Part shown: in pieces, positions 38,945 to 49,846 of the stretch
Layout: every line of letters begins with the position of its first letter
How positions within the stretch are numbered: the stretch's first letter is position 1
Assembly: GCA_019722365.1 (NCBI GenBank)
Contig: JADFUC010001274.1
Location: 1-64,000 of the forward strand
DNA from: Lithospermum erythrorhizon
Taxonomy: Eukaryota > Streptophyta > Magnoliopsida > Boraginales > Boraginaceae
Length of the DNA: 64,000 nucleotides
Reading direction: 5' to 3'
The notes under the pieces: generated by a model
Seen by the model: only the letters and a program-made list of their open reading frames with translations
What the model was told of the DNA's origin: nothing
Database searches by the model: none
Position numbers and translations under genes: made by a program

Positions 38945-39430
38945 TTTGTTAGGATTTAGTCACCCCTCAAATCCCTTCTTGAGTTTACAATCAATAAAAC
39001 GGCGAAATTTGCGAACAACAGACACACAAGATTTATACAGGTTCCCCTCGAACGCGAAGTACGCCTTGTCGGCCGGCCAGTAATCCACTAATAAATCGTA
39101 AGATCGTTACAAGCCCTACCACTAAATATAATCGACATACAGATTTTCATATGACCGAAAAATCTCAACCAGTAAAGCTCCTATCAAGAACACAAGATAA
39201 ATTTTCTAAGCTCTTTCAAGAACAAAAACCATGCTCTTTCAATAATATTAAAGACTCCAATATTATTTGCAGATGAATATTTTCTATTCTGTATGATTGC
39301 ATGACAAATAAATTCATGTAAACATCCTATATTTATAAAAAGCAAAGAGATAACCTGGCCTAGACTCAAATTTAAATAATCGGTTTCAAACCGCCTCACA
39401 TTGCGCCTTCAATTCAAATGCACTTGACTT
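38945..39430. mobile_element. Probable insertion inside El-H gag
   Basis: Gag sequence is recognisable on both sides: an N-terminal DPLYLHNTDHSRSLILS motif near 39520-39570, and the downstream gag from 38900 down. About 480 bp between them does not read as gag. It starts TGTTAGGATTTAG (38948) and contains ACACAAGATTTATACAGGTT, a kind of sequence often seen in plant TRIM or LTR ends. Ends and TSD are not resolved. The 71-codon frame at 39184-39399 lies inside it. Confidence 0.4.
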
Positions 39431-39599
39431 TCATTGATTGTTTGAACTTTGGATCATCCATAGCTGGAATCGGAACTTCCTTAACGACAAAATTAAGCTT
39501 CTTGAATGATCCGTATTATGTAGATAAAGAGGATCATTAAACCTTAAAGAGAATCCACCTGAACATCCGCTACATTGACTCAATTCTTTTCTAATCTAA

Positions 39600-39615
39600 C
39601 CTGAACCTGATATCA
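39600..39615 (-). other. Primer-binding site of El-H
   Basis: The reverse complement TGATATCAGGTTCAGG directly follows the LTR end TTTCTCA. It is close to the initiator-Met tRNA type TGGTATCAGAG. Confidence 0.7.
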
Positions 39616-39889
39616 TGAGAAATTAAGAAGAAATCGAGTCTGCTATTGAAGAAGCTTTCTGGAGAAAGCTTGCTTGACTTTTGTTTGACCAGAAATGGAA
39701 AATGTGAAACTTTGTTATGGGAGAGAGAAAAGTAACTAATTTTGGAGAGAATATTCTGTTGTATTGATTATGTGGACTTGTAATTGTTCAGCCAATAGAT
39801 CGATAACAACAAATTAAATAGTCACGTCATCTCTATCTCTAACTAATTGGTTAATAAGGAAAATATCTTTTAACTAACTTTCCTCAACA
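39616..39889 (-). mobile_element. 5' LTR of El-H, about 274 bp
   Basis: In sense reading it starts TGTTGAGGAAAGTTAG and ends TTTCTCA, followed by the primer-binding site. Short LTRs of this form are common in plant Copia elements. The gag N-terminus follows within about 50 bp. No 3' LTR partner is present, because the 3' half of El-H is lost below 27926. Confidence 0.75.
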
Positions 39890-40628
39890 ATTACAACCGA
39901 ATTAAGCTTGTTAAGCACGAGTCACATCTCACGGGACATCGCACATCCTTACTACCATAGATCGACGCTGCTGTCATCCCTACAGCTAGCAGTGACTGGT
40001 TGCCAATCCTGCCGCGCCAATATTGGCGTAAGCATTCATTTACGCTTTCAAGGCCACAGATTTGGCATTATGACCTGCCCGGCGACATCTCATAGTCCCT
40101 CCCACATCGGCTGACGGTCTAACCGCTACGGACGAGCGCATCAACGAATTAAGCGTAAGACAATCCTAATTCGACTAATTCACCAATATAATCCTTCATC
40201 TTCCCAGTTCAATAAATTAGGTAATTATGTATCATACTTAATTTATACTTTATACATACATAATGAGATATCTTCTTCTTGAAAAATTGACAATTTCACC
40301 AATTTCAATTATCCCAAATTTTAGTGACTTAATTGACATATAAATTAAACTTAACTAAATTATAATTATAACGAAAAAGTAAATTATAATGAAAATATTG
40401 TCCATTGATTTATTTAATTTTTCACCTAACATTGTCATGTGTTACAAGTTACAACAGATACCAATGAAAGCAAAGAGAAGATTTCTACTATGAAATGCCA
40501 ACAAATAAAGGAGACTTTCCATCAAACCAAAAAGCCCCACAAAACATAGAAGTACCTAAGCTAAAAAGAGTACTTTCATCTGAATCTCCTTGCCTCTTGA
40601 AATCTCTCTGATGGAACTCCTAGTCAGG
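39890..40628. other. Spacer between El-H and the MYB gene
   Basis: 39900-40120 is a GC-richer block without recognisable coding sense; the 68-codon frame at 39908-40114 has no domain. From 40120 the sequence is AT-rich and probably includes the MYB 3' flank. Confidence 0.6.
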
Positions 40629-40634
40629 TTTATT
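40629..40634 (-). terminator. Possible polyadenylation signal of the MYB gene
   Basis: The minus strand reads AATAAA about 23 bases after the stop codon. Other AT-rich signals further downstream could equally be used. Confidence 0.35.
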
Positions 40635-40656
40635 ATTCAAAGTACATATGACTCTC

Positions 40657-42195
40657 TTATGTTTGCTTTTCATCATTGAAGTAATAGCTAACACTACTAT
40701 TGTTGTTATTTCTTGATCTATTAATTATTATGTAATTAAGTAGCTCGTTTACTTCCTCAAGATTATCATAATTATTATGTAATAATTCATGATTAAGGTT
40801 CACAAGATTTCTTGTTGAAAGAACATCACCATAACTTGTGGCTCCATAATCAAGAATTAACCTTTGATCATCTTCATAACCATTTGATGGATAACCTTGA
40901 TAATGAAGATAAGTACTCATACTTTCTTTTTTAATCTCATTAATGTTTCCAAAGCTCATCTTACTGCAACTCCCATCTGATGATGAAGAACAACTAGCAG
41001 CTTCATTATTACCTCCAAAGATGACCATGTTGTCGAATATTCCAGGATTCATCAATAATCCATCTTGCATTTCAAAACCATAGTTCTGATTGATTAGAAA
41101 ATTTTGTGATATTGAAAGGGAAGACTCAAATGATGAGAGTGCTTTGGCTTGTAGATGATGAGTTGTAAATGGACTACAATCTCTAAAAAATTGTGAGAGA
41201 GTAGGCATCATTGTTGTATGAGCTTGAAATTGTGGTGTTGGTTGTAGAGAATTTTGAAGTGGTAGGGGTAGGTTTGTATGGTTTGATGGAAAATTACTAT
41301 ATCCCATGAGCTTCTTTTTCAGCTTTGTGTTCCAGTAGTTCTTGATATCATTGTCTGTCCTCCCTGGTAACTGGGAAGCAATTATTGACCACCTATATCA
41401 AGAAAGAATGAAAAATGATTATTGAAGCAGGTCTAACCTTAGCATGTTGCATGCATAAATAAGTTCAAACCAAGAGAAGTTTTTTTTTCCCCACTTTTGC
41501 TCATTTTTATGTTCTTTATGTCCATTTATAGCTTAATGATTTTTAGAGCTGGGTCAGAGTAATTTTTTGAATGAAGGTGCCAACCATATATTGTCAACTT
41601 TGCAATGGGATGATGCTAGCTGTTAATAACTAGTAATAATAAAATAAAATGATGAAAAGATAAGCTCATGCATGAGATTGAGATTATTAAAAATACGGAG
41701 GTGGAAATTTTACCTGCTTCCAATGGTTGCATACAAAGTGCAAATAACTCTATCCTCCTCTTCAGAAAATTCTCCATGTTTAATGTTAGGTCTAAGATAG
41801 TTGAGCCATCTCAACCTACAACTTTTTCCACATCTCCTTAGGCCTGAAATAATTGAGAAATCCACACAATTACAAAATAAAATAATCATAAACATACATA
41901 CTAATGATGAAACACATCAACATCGATATTAACATATCCAATGTCTCTTAATCGGTTCCCGTCGAAACGGAGTAAATGAGGAGTCGGATAGTACAGGAAA
42001 ATGGCTAGGTGGAAACATATATAGATCTTTCAGTAGTTGAAGTTACAAGTTTTGCTCACCTGCTTTCTGAGGTAGAGAAATCCAATTTCCAGCAGTCCCA
42101 TATTTCCCTATAAACTCCTTGAGCATAGCATCTTCTTCAGGTGACCACGGTCCTTTCTTCACATTAGCCTTATCACAACATGGGGCTCTCCCCAT
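40657..42195 (-). CDS. R2R3-MYB transcription factor, subgroup 14 (RAX/Blind-like), 333 aa, three exons
   Basis: Exons are 42195-42060, 41843-41714 and 41392-40657, with GT-AG introns of 216 and 321 bp. They sum to 1002 bp and join in frame, and the 136- and 130-bp first exons are the usual R2R3-MYB sizes. The start at 42195 gives the classic [17 protein letters not shown] opening. Repeat R2 is about residues 14-63, with Trp 17, 38 and 58. R3 is about 67-116, with Trp 90 and 109 and the recognition helix in [19 protein letters not shown]. The DNA-binding domain closely resembles MYB36/37/38/68/84/87, nuclear activators of axillary meristem formation or root endodermis development. The C-terminus has a Ser-rich block ([17 protein letters not shown]) and Asn runs. 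The gene is intact. The exact orthologue needs a phylogeny, so I give no symbol. Confidence 0.96.
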
Positions 42196-42278
42196 ATTTC
42201 TCACTATATATTTAACACAGAAAGATGTGAAGACTCTTTAAGGAAGATTTATTTCTCTTACTTTGTCTTGATGGACTT

Positions 42279-42288
42279 GTATATATGG
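42279..42288 (-). promoter_or_regulatory. TATA box of the MYB gene
   Basis: The minus strand reads CCATATATAC about 85 bases before the ATG. Transcription would start about 50-60 bases before the start codon, giving a short 5' leader rich in A and pyrimidines. Position and form fit; no other candidate is as close. Confidence 0.6.
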
Positions 42289-42667
42289 TAGTGTACTAGC
42301 GTTACTGGCTTTTATCAAGAAAGCAAGATAAATCAGACTACAGTAGTAATAAAATTAAATAGATAGATTATTACTACTACTAGTTAACGACGGGCCAAAA
42401 TATTGTTCATTTAAATATGAAATTAATTGTTATAATATCATCAAAATATTAACGATCAGCCTACATTAGTTTTGTAATAGTTCTTACATGGGGCCTACGT
42501 ATTTCAAAACGATTTAAGATTTCATCTGATACGAATTACAAAACAATGATTATCATGTACTAAGAATCACACAACTTATCAGACTTAACGACATAAAAAG
42601 CTGTTCCATTAAATTTGGATTTGCTTAAACTAGCTAAATTATCAAAATATTATCTTATAATTCTTAG

Positions 42668-43520
42668 CGCTTAATTATTAATTTAGCACCCTATCCCCGA
42701 GAGTCGACTTAACAAAAATAATCAGAAAGTTGATGTTAAATAATCGAATAATTATCAGCTTCTATCAGAAGTTGTTAATTGCAAAAACAAAATGAAAATG
42801 AACAAAAAAGCACGAATTATTAATTTAGCATCCTATCCTCAAAAAATATTACCTTTAGATATTTTATTAAATAACGAAGATAATTTATCGTAGCTTACTG
42901 TGAATAATTGCAAAAACAAAAACCCAAACCGCCCGGATATGACCGCACAATCGAGTATTAATTTATCGAGCTTCAACTATAGTTGATAATTGCAAAATAA
43001 AAAGAAATAAAAAAATTGAAAAATGAACGAAGAAAAAGCACAAATTATTAATTTAGTATCAGACATTGAAATGGACTGAAAAAAATATTATTTTAGAGAG
43101 TTTATTAATTTATCGCTTCTACTATAGTTGATAATTGCAAAATAAAAATTAAAAATATTGAAAATAAATGGAAAAATTGGAATCGACTATTAATTTAGCA
43201 CCATATCCCCGATTATTAATTGACTATTAATTTAAATAATCGACTATTAATTTATCGAGCTTCTATTGTAGATGATAATTAAAAAAAACACCCTATCCCG
43301 AGTCTTGACTGACCAAAAATATTATCTTAGAGAGTTTATTAAAGAATCGAGTATTAATTTATCGAGTTTCTACAGTAGTTGATAATTGCAAAAAAATTGA
43401 AAAAGTACGAAAAAAACACTAATTATTAATTTAGTACCCTATCTCCGAGTCGGGACCGCCAAAAATATTATCTTAAAGAATTTATTAAATAATCGAGTAT
43501 TAATTTATCAACTTTAAAAA
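42668..43520. repeat. AT-rich tandem array, about 140-bp unit, 6-7 degenerate copies
   Basis: The unit contains TTATTAATTTAGCACCCTAT, then CCCGAGTC...GACC, AAAAATATTATCTTAGAGAG, TTTATTAAATAATCGAGTAT, TTATCGAGCTTCTACTGTAG and TTGATAATTGCAAAA. The ATTATTAATTTAG block recurs at about 42671, 42815, 43041, 43186 (ACTATTAATTTAG) and 43423, with a unit lacking this block at about 43285. Some copies are truncated. The array lies about 0.5-1.3 kb upstream of the MYB start codon. Confidence 0.85.
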
Positions 43521-43649
43521 AAAAAGCTAAAAAAAAAAAGAAAAATAAACAAAACCAAGCGCACGTGACATATGACCGCCCGGGACACGCTGTGAAGACT
43601 CTTTTATTACTACACTTAGATTATTAAAAGTGAAAAAGCCCCCCAATCA

Positions 43650-44767
43650 TCATACATGTTTGCACTCAGGTTCAGCTTCATCACCCAAGCTTCAAAACGC
43701 CCTATTCATCACTTCTACGCTTCAATGGGCAAAATGGCCTCGTGACGAAATCCGTTAAGTTGATGGTCATCTCGACTAGCACGTGACCATTTTGAGGGAC
43801 ATTTCTGTAAAAAAAAATTGGACACGTACAAGACTATTCATCACACACGCTTTCGCACTCCGTGATTCCTACCATCACACACGCTTTCAAAATGTCCTCG
43901 TCGATCACCAAGTTTAAATAACGGGCAAAAGTGGTCCAACTGCGGATATAATCCGTTGGCTGCTACTTTTTTATCACGCGACTATCATATGCGATTTAAT
44001 CTTCAAAGTTTTTCTAACCGCTAGCATCCAACTGTAAGAACAAGAACATAATAGACGACGCTTTCATTTGTATTATCCAAATGTATCAATGAAAGTTCAC
44101 ATATATATCAGTTAGTTTGAGTTTTTTATGATTTTTTTCTTTTCTAATTAGCCAATGCAGTTAATCACGTAACAAAAAAATAGCAACTTAACGAAAGAAA
44201 AATTAGAAAGAAAAAATCATAAAAAACTCAACCGACAATCATTTTCGGGGACAAAGGAACCATGGCCAAATCAAAAAGTTATACATCAACAATAACAAAG
44301 ATACTTTACAAGTACAATAAGAATTTTCATTACCAAACTTTCAACCAAAATAACATTCTTATACGCGAACTTAGTATCGATACATTTGATAATGCAAATG
44401 AAGCGTCGCAGGCATATTTCTTTTGTTCTTCTAGTTGGATATTTGGTGTTAAGAAAACTTTGAAGATTAAATCTATATATGATAAATAATGTGATAAAAA
44501 GATCAACTTAATCTGATTATAATTGCGCTTACCACTTTGGCCTCAAAGTATTTAAACTCGAGCGACGAACAAGGATATTTTGAAACGCAGGATGAATCGA
44601 ACCCCGGTACAAACGTTGTGATGAATAGTGCCTTCGCCCAATTAAAATTACGAAAATAATTAAATAGTCACGTGACCATCAACTTAACGGATTCCTGTGC
44701 GAAGACCATTTGACATTTTCGGGAATCTAAGCATGATGAACTGTAACCCAACTACAAACATGTATTA
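43650..44767. repeat. Long imperfect inverted repeat (about 520- and 580-bp arms)
   Basis: Left arm about 43650-44170, right arm about 44190-44767 in reverse complement. Matching blocks, left then right, include ATACATGTTTG (43652 and 44755), ATCCGTTAAGTTGATGGTCA (43750 and 44673), GTTTAAATA (43912 and 44549), GATTTAATCTTCAAAGTTTT (43993 and about 44460), TTCATTTG (44064 and about 44397) and GAGTTTTTTATGATTTTTT (44120 and 44214). The arms are imperfect, and the right arm has extra sequence near 44250-44370. This fits a foldback or Mutator-like MITE, or an inverted duplication able to give a hairpin RNA. The 75-codon frame at 44262-44489 lies in the right arm and shows no domain. Confidence 0.85.
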
Positions 44768-46014
44768 CGACGCTTCATTATTAAAATATTGATGGGATGC
44801 ATAAGTCAAACTTATAGGCCTGATTGATAAATTCCTTATTTGTCCATCATTCGTTGGACAGTTAGTTGAGTGAAGGTTATATTTCCCATGTGATTAAGAA
44901 CCACTATGAAGAAGTCAAGTGACGTCATATATATTCTTTTTGATTTTTGGGTCTATTGACAGAAATTGTACATTATGCTCATTTCAATTTTATTTTCATA
45001 AGACTAGTTATTAACTGATAGATTAATGCATGATGGTATTAAGTTTACCGCTAACTAGCTAATTAAGTAACGTAACTATGCATATGAAGATTCGTTGAGA
45101 CGATAAAAATCTTTATCTTATAATGGCTAAGCAGCTTCGTATCATCTCCATCCATCACACATTAGAGTATTAAATAAAACTAATTATTGAGGACTCGTAT
45201 ATAATAAACTAATCATGACTTAATGGACAACTATCCTTATCTTCGTTGACTTTTGGACAGCAAATATGCAGACTCTTGTGCTCCCTCCTACTACCTGCTC
45301 AAGGGTTGGCAAACTAAGTAAGAAAAACTATGCCAATCAAACATCAATAAGTATTGTTACAATATTGATCACTTTAAAGCTAACACTAGATAGACTATAT
45401 AGTTTGACTCAAACTTAGAATAATAAACTAGGCCACTTACAACACTAATAATTGAGAGAGGTTATGAAGTTAGATAATTGTGTGCCCTTCCTCAAATTCC
45501 TAATTCGATATCACATTATTACACCAAAAGAAATGAGAGAGGTTATGAAGTTAGATAAGTGTATGCCCTTGCCCAAATTCCTAGTGTCATATCACAATTC
45601 ACTAACAATTGAATCATGAAATTATAAATTTGACAGTAAAACCAAGCAAATAGTTAACCGAAAAATTTATAGTAAAAAAAACAAATGTTTCTAATAACTG
45701 GTTAATTGTGTAAGGACATACAACTACAGGTACAGTATCAAAAGGAGCAGGTACAATGATTTGTTCCACATGTTTCTTTCACTCTATATTTGGTTTATTT
45801 ACAAAGTCAAGGGAAAAAACATTCCTATAATTGAGAAATGAGATTAGAACAACTTAAATGAACCTAAAATATTGTATTGTTTGACTTAATGAAGATACCA
45901 CTCTATACTATCAATCATATGTCCAAAATCAATCTATATTTAGTCATGATGGTAAAAGTCTGGTTAGGTTGGTGGATTTTCTTGGTTTGCTTTGAAAATG
46001 AGGCGCAACGTTTC
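44768..46014. other. AT-rich intergenic sequence, no gene
   Basis: No domain or spliced frame is seen. It contains the 81-bp duplication at 45454-45600. The 65-codon frame at 45877-46074 runs into the El-P LTR and is not supported. Confidence 0.6.
45454..45603. repeat. 81-bp tandem duplication, two copies
   Basis: GAGAGAGGTTATGAAGTTAG begins at 45454 and again at 45535. The copies share TGCCCTT..CAAATTCCTA and ATATCACA and differ at several bases. Confidence 0.9.
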
Positions 46015-46574
46015 TGTTGGGGCTGGTTATATTTTCTAATTGGAGCAAACCGCATCAGCAATGACTCCAAATGAGCTGGTATGCCTGTGGTTGGTTAAAT
46101 CAATGAAAATCTCTAAAAACAAATTGGCACCAAACGGCCTACCGAACGGCCACAGAAAATGCTGAGCGTGAGTGAGCTGATTTTTGGCATTTTTGGATTC
46201 GTTTGAGGCCCGGCTTTAACCTAGTTAGGTTAGATATTTTCTTATACATATAGAAGTGCTCTTTATTAGTTTTGTATCACAAAATAATCATCCTAAATAA
46301 TTTCTTGAGAGAATATTATTGAATTATCATCAATAATATTGTGAGGCTTTGTGATTGAGAATACTAGTGCAGTATTACTCACCGAGTGTTTAGCTTCGAC
46401 AGATGACTCCAGAATCTATCTTCCGAATTTGGTTTTAGTGGATTTCTCAAGAGCAACAGACGCATTTTCACATCGTAGGGAACCTCGTATAAAATCGTGT
46501 GTTATTTATTTTTTTCATTTACTTTTGTTGTTTGCTTAGATTTGGTAGTTGAATTAGGCCTTTAAAGTACAACA
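46015..46574 (+). mobile_element. 5' LTR of El-P, about 560 bp
   Basis: It starts TGTTGGGGCTGG and ends AAAGTACAACA. A TATA-like ACATATAGAAG is at about 46244, with a leader AGAGAATATTATTGAATTATC following. After the end comes ATTGCACGTGAGCG, a decayed form of ATTGGTATCAGAGCG. The layout is that of a plus-strand Copia 5' LTR and primer-binding site. Confidence 0.6.
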
Positions 46575-47984
46575 ATTGCACGTGAGCGAGTGTTCTTTGA
46601 TTGAAATCGAGATACAATGTCGAAGAGCGTAAGGAGCGATAACATGTCAGAAATTTGACGGTATAAATTCTCGCATCGAATATGCATGAGGACTTCATGC
46701 ATGGAAGAAGCTCGAATAAACAATTAGCGGTAAGCCCGAGAAGATGGACGGTGAAGAACGGAACGAAAGCGACAGCAGTGTCTTCAGCGCATCGCACCAT
46801 GCTCGTCTAAAAACGTGGTAGATATTTTGCAAAGGAGACTACGACAAAGCAGCCCGATTAAGCAAATAAACGTTAATAGGTTTAAACCATCTGCTAACAA
46901 CAAGGTAATGCTTTAATGAAGCAAGAGCCTCTACCCGAGGATGTCGAGAATACTCCCATAGTTAGCACCTTAATGACTTAATAGGCTTGATACCAATAAG
47001 CACTCATATTAATACCCTCGCCAACAGTTGGGAGCCGGCTTCAGGTCAGCAGCTTGTAACCTCAATAGGCAATGATAAGTTGAGCTTAAGGTAAATAAGT
47101 AAAGGCCGCTTGGTCTCAAAAGGCACGTAAAACTCGATATAGAAGAAAAGTGGTTCATTTAATGTAGAAACAGTAGGAACCGGATGTGGGTAATAGCAAG
47201 AAGGTGCTGAGGTCAAAGTTATGGCAGAGTAAGTCGGGAATTTGGAGGACGTACTGAAAGGCCGGGTCATGCAAATAGGTCACGGCGAAGACCGCAAGGC
47301 TTCTCGAGGTCGGACAACAACATAGCGACGCTAATGTTGTTGATGACTACGCCAGATACACTACTCTTGTCGGTTGATTATCTCTATTGGTTCTTCTGAC
47401 TCTAGATTCCGTGCATCATTTCATACTACACCTAGTCGATATAACGCGAATTATGTAACCGCATTAAGGGATTGCTCATTCAATATGGTAAACTATCAAT
47501 ATTTGCATGTGGAGAAGTAAACTTGAAGTCAAGTGTTGATTCTCGCTTTGGAAATCGACAAAAGTGAAACATACCAAAGCTAGTGAAGAGTTTATTTTGT
47601 TATTCGGGCTGATTGGAGATGACTATCGAATTAACGTTTCAGACGCAACTGAAAATGGCACGTGGAGCAATGACTATAGCTCGAGGTCGTAAGATGGGTA
47701 CTGTGATTTTACCGAGGTTATCGTAGGACGATAGCTATTGTTAGAGATTCTGAAGACAAGACTGCGGCACAATCGTTGCCCAAATGAAATAGAAAGGTAT
47801 GAAATACTTGTTTCAAATAATTTGATACCCGAGTTGAAATTGATTTTCATACCGTGAGTAGTCGTTGCCGGGTAAGTAAAGAAAGTCGGGCTTTGTTAAA
47901 AACCGAGTTAAGTCTAAGTCCGAGAGGCTGTGAGTTGTCACATGTATGTTGGGAACCGCACCGTCAGTTCTTAAGGAGGTTCAC
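46575..47984 (+). pseudogene. El-P gag-pol remnant, upstream part (Tnt1-like Copia)
   Basis: Plus strand. Gag is probably in 46600-47390, but its frames are broken. A protease region at 47390-47600 reads DSRFRASFHTTPSRYNANYV in one frame. The GAG-pre-integrase region at about 47650-47830 has GAMTIARGRKMGT, then a decayed TIA..DSEDKT segment. Just before 47984 a frame reads as the start of integrase (VKNRVKSKSERL, then the Gly-Gly-Ser segment). The frame is interrupted by El-C/E at 47985 and resumes at 59472. Confidence 0.6.
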
Positions 47985-49002
47985 AAGTAGAATCTAGTAT
48001 GATATTCTAATTGTGATAAACACCAAATTCACACATCCTAATTCTCAAATGGCATATATTAATTTAAAACATAATATGCAAATGAATAAAAGAGTTCCTA
48101 GATCGCAATGCAAGATCTAATGAAATCAACTCTCGCCCAATGCCTCACGCAATCCCTCGGCAAAACCTCTCCAATCGCTATTCAATACTCAAAAATATGT
48201 CATCTAGATTGTACACACCAGAAGGACTCCTAATTAAAGAGCTTGGAACTTCAGAGTTTTGATGAATAAAAACGGAAGAGAAAATCTCTTCCAAATGTAG
48301 GAGTGTCACTTGTTTTGGGGAGCGGAGGCAAGGATCGTGTGGATTTCATGAAATGAAAACCCTTGTCTCTTTCTTTAAATAATTATTTATAATTTTCACT
48401 CAGAAGCAATCTAAGAAATCGGCTTTTAACTCTCGTTAACTTAATCGATCGTTATGCTTCTAATCAAATAACGAGTCACTATCGGTTGTTCTATTTTAAT
48501 TAACTTCTAATGTCAATTTAAAATATTAGTTAATAAAATACTAACGAGTCACTATCAAATAACTTATCAAGTTATTCATCAATTAATTGCTTAATTGATT
48601 AACTTGCAGTTTAACCAATTAATGTTCATCAATATATATTTGACAAATATATATATATATATATATATATATGTTTAGAGATACATTCTCAATTTGTCTC
48701 GCTTAATTTCATGCATGAAATATAATTCGAATCTCACTGTAGTGTGCCGACCTTCTAGGCTCGATATTATAAGTTGTATAATAATAATAATTTGACCAAT
48801 TACTATTATTATAATGATTAATGAGTAAGATCTAGTAATCGCTCATAACCCCTTAAATTATCAAGAACCCACACTAATAATATACAATTACTAAGGTGAA
48901 CACTAAGTTCCAAAGAATCACATTTAACCAACCCGGTAAATGAATCGATATAATACCATGACCAAGAGTGACAAAGGGAATCACTTTTCATTGATTTCCT
49001 GA
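47985..49002 (-). mobile_element. 3' LTR of El-C/E
   Basis: It starts with a decayed TAGAATCTAGTATG (47988) and ends TTGATTTCCTGA. It aligns with 55668-56656 and 58488-59471. A decayed polypurine tract follows (reverse complement CCCAAAGGCAAGT). Confidence 0.75.
48647..48672. repeat. (AT)13 microsatellite in the LTR
   Basis: Thirteen uninterrupted AT units. The homologous place in the LTRs at 55668 and 58488 has far fewer AT units, so this is an expansion in one copy. Confidence 0.95.
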
Positions 49003-49846
49003 CTTGCCTTTGGGCGACATTTTATGCAATTCCTTTAACACGCGATCTCTAGTCGTATGCTAACCATAAGAAGTACGCCAGCGAAACACCCACAACTTTT
49101 ACTCGAGTAATGAATCAATAAGCATTTATGGCGCCCCATAAACCAATCAATAAGAAAAGGCTCGAGATCTTCCTTGTATATCAAGGATTTGATAACCCTC
49201 CCAATATATCAACATCTATCGTTATACTCACCGCGCGACCCAATATATGCTTGCTATAATGCCCGCTATGCGGTGACGTTTGGTCATATAATCAAAGTAC
49301 AAAGCTTATATAACATTTTATAGTTATATATCGTGAGTTCAAGAATTGTCGAACTTGTACCCTAAACAAATATCATGGGGACAGACATACATATTCTATG
49401 AATTTGTTTCGTCATACCAAATTTACCACATAGACCGCGCTCTACGGTATCATCTAGTCACGCAGTTAACGTGATCAAACTCGATCACTAATCAATCACC
49501 ATGTTAGTCATATGATGGTCACGCCTAACTATCAAGATTCCGACCAAGGCCTTTTGGCTATCCGACATGTTTCTAGGCTTTAAGAGGTGTAATCAACAAT
49601 TCAGGCTCTCTAGAAAAACATAGACCAACCTGGGGTGGATTTAACTTTTCACTTATCGAGGATACAATATATGTATATTATATGTAAATTTAAAAACATA
49701 TGTATTATAGCAAACAAGTATACTAAATATAAGAAGCAACAATATTCAAATATTTTGTTCAGATAACATAATAGATACATAATCGATTCACTTAACTTAA
49801 CACCACTAAGATCATAAGACCTATGTTCGCCGCAGATACTCATCAT

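Noticed and set aside
28133..39889. Endogenous pararetrovirus or other integrated virus
   Set aside because: Gene order (integrase before reverse transcriptase), paired LTRs, primer-binding sites and 5-bp TSDs are those of Copia retrotransposons; no movement or coat protein motif is seen.
42668..43520. Centromeric or subtelomeric satellite
   Set aside because: Only six or seven units, strongly degenerate and next to an intact gene, so a local array is more likely.
44262..44489. 75-codon open frame starting MAKSKSYTST
   Set aside because: It lies in one arm of the long inverted repeat, the other arm has no matching frame, and there is no domain.
44590..44625. tRNA-like TCGAACCCCGG motif
   Set aside because: No matching acceptor stem or anticodon arm around it; it is part of the inverted repeat.
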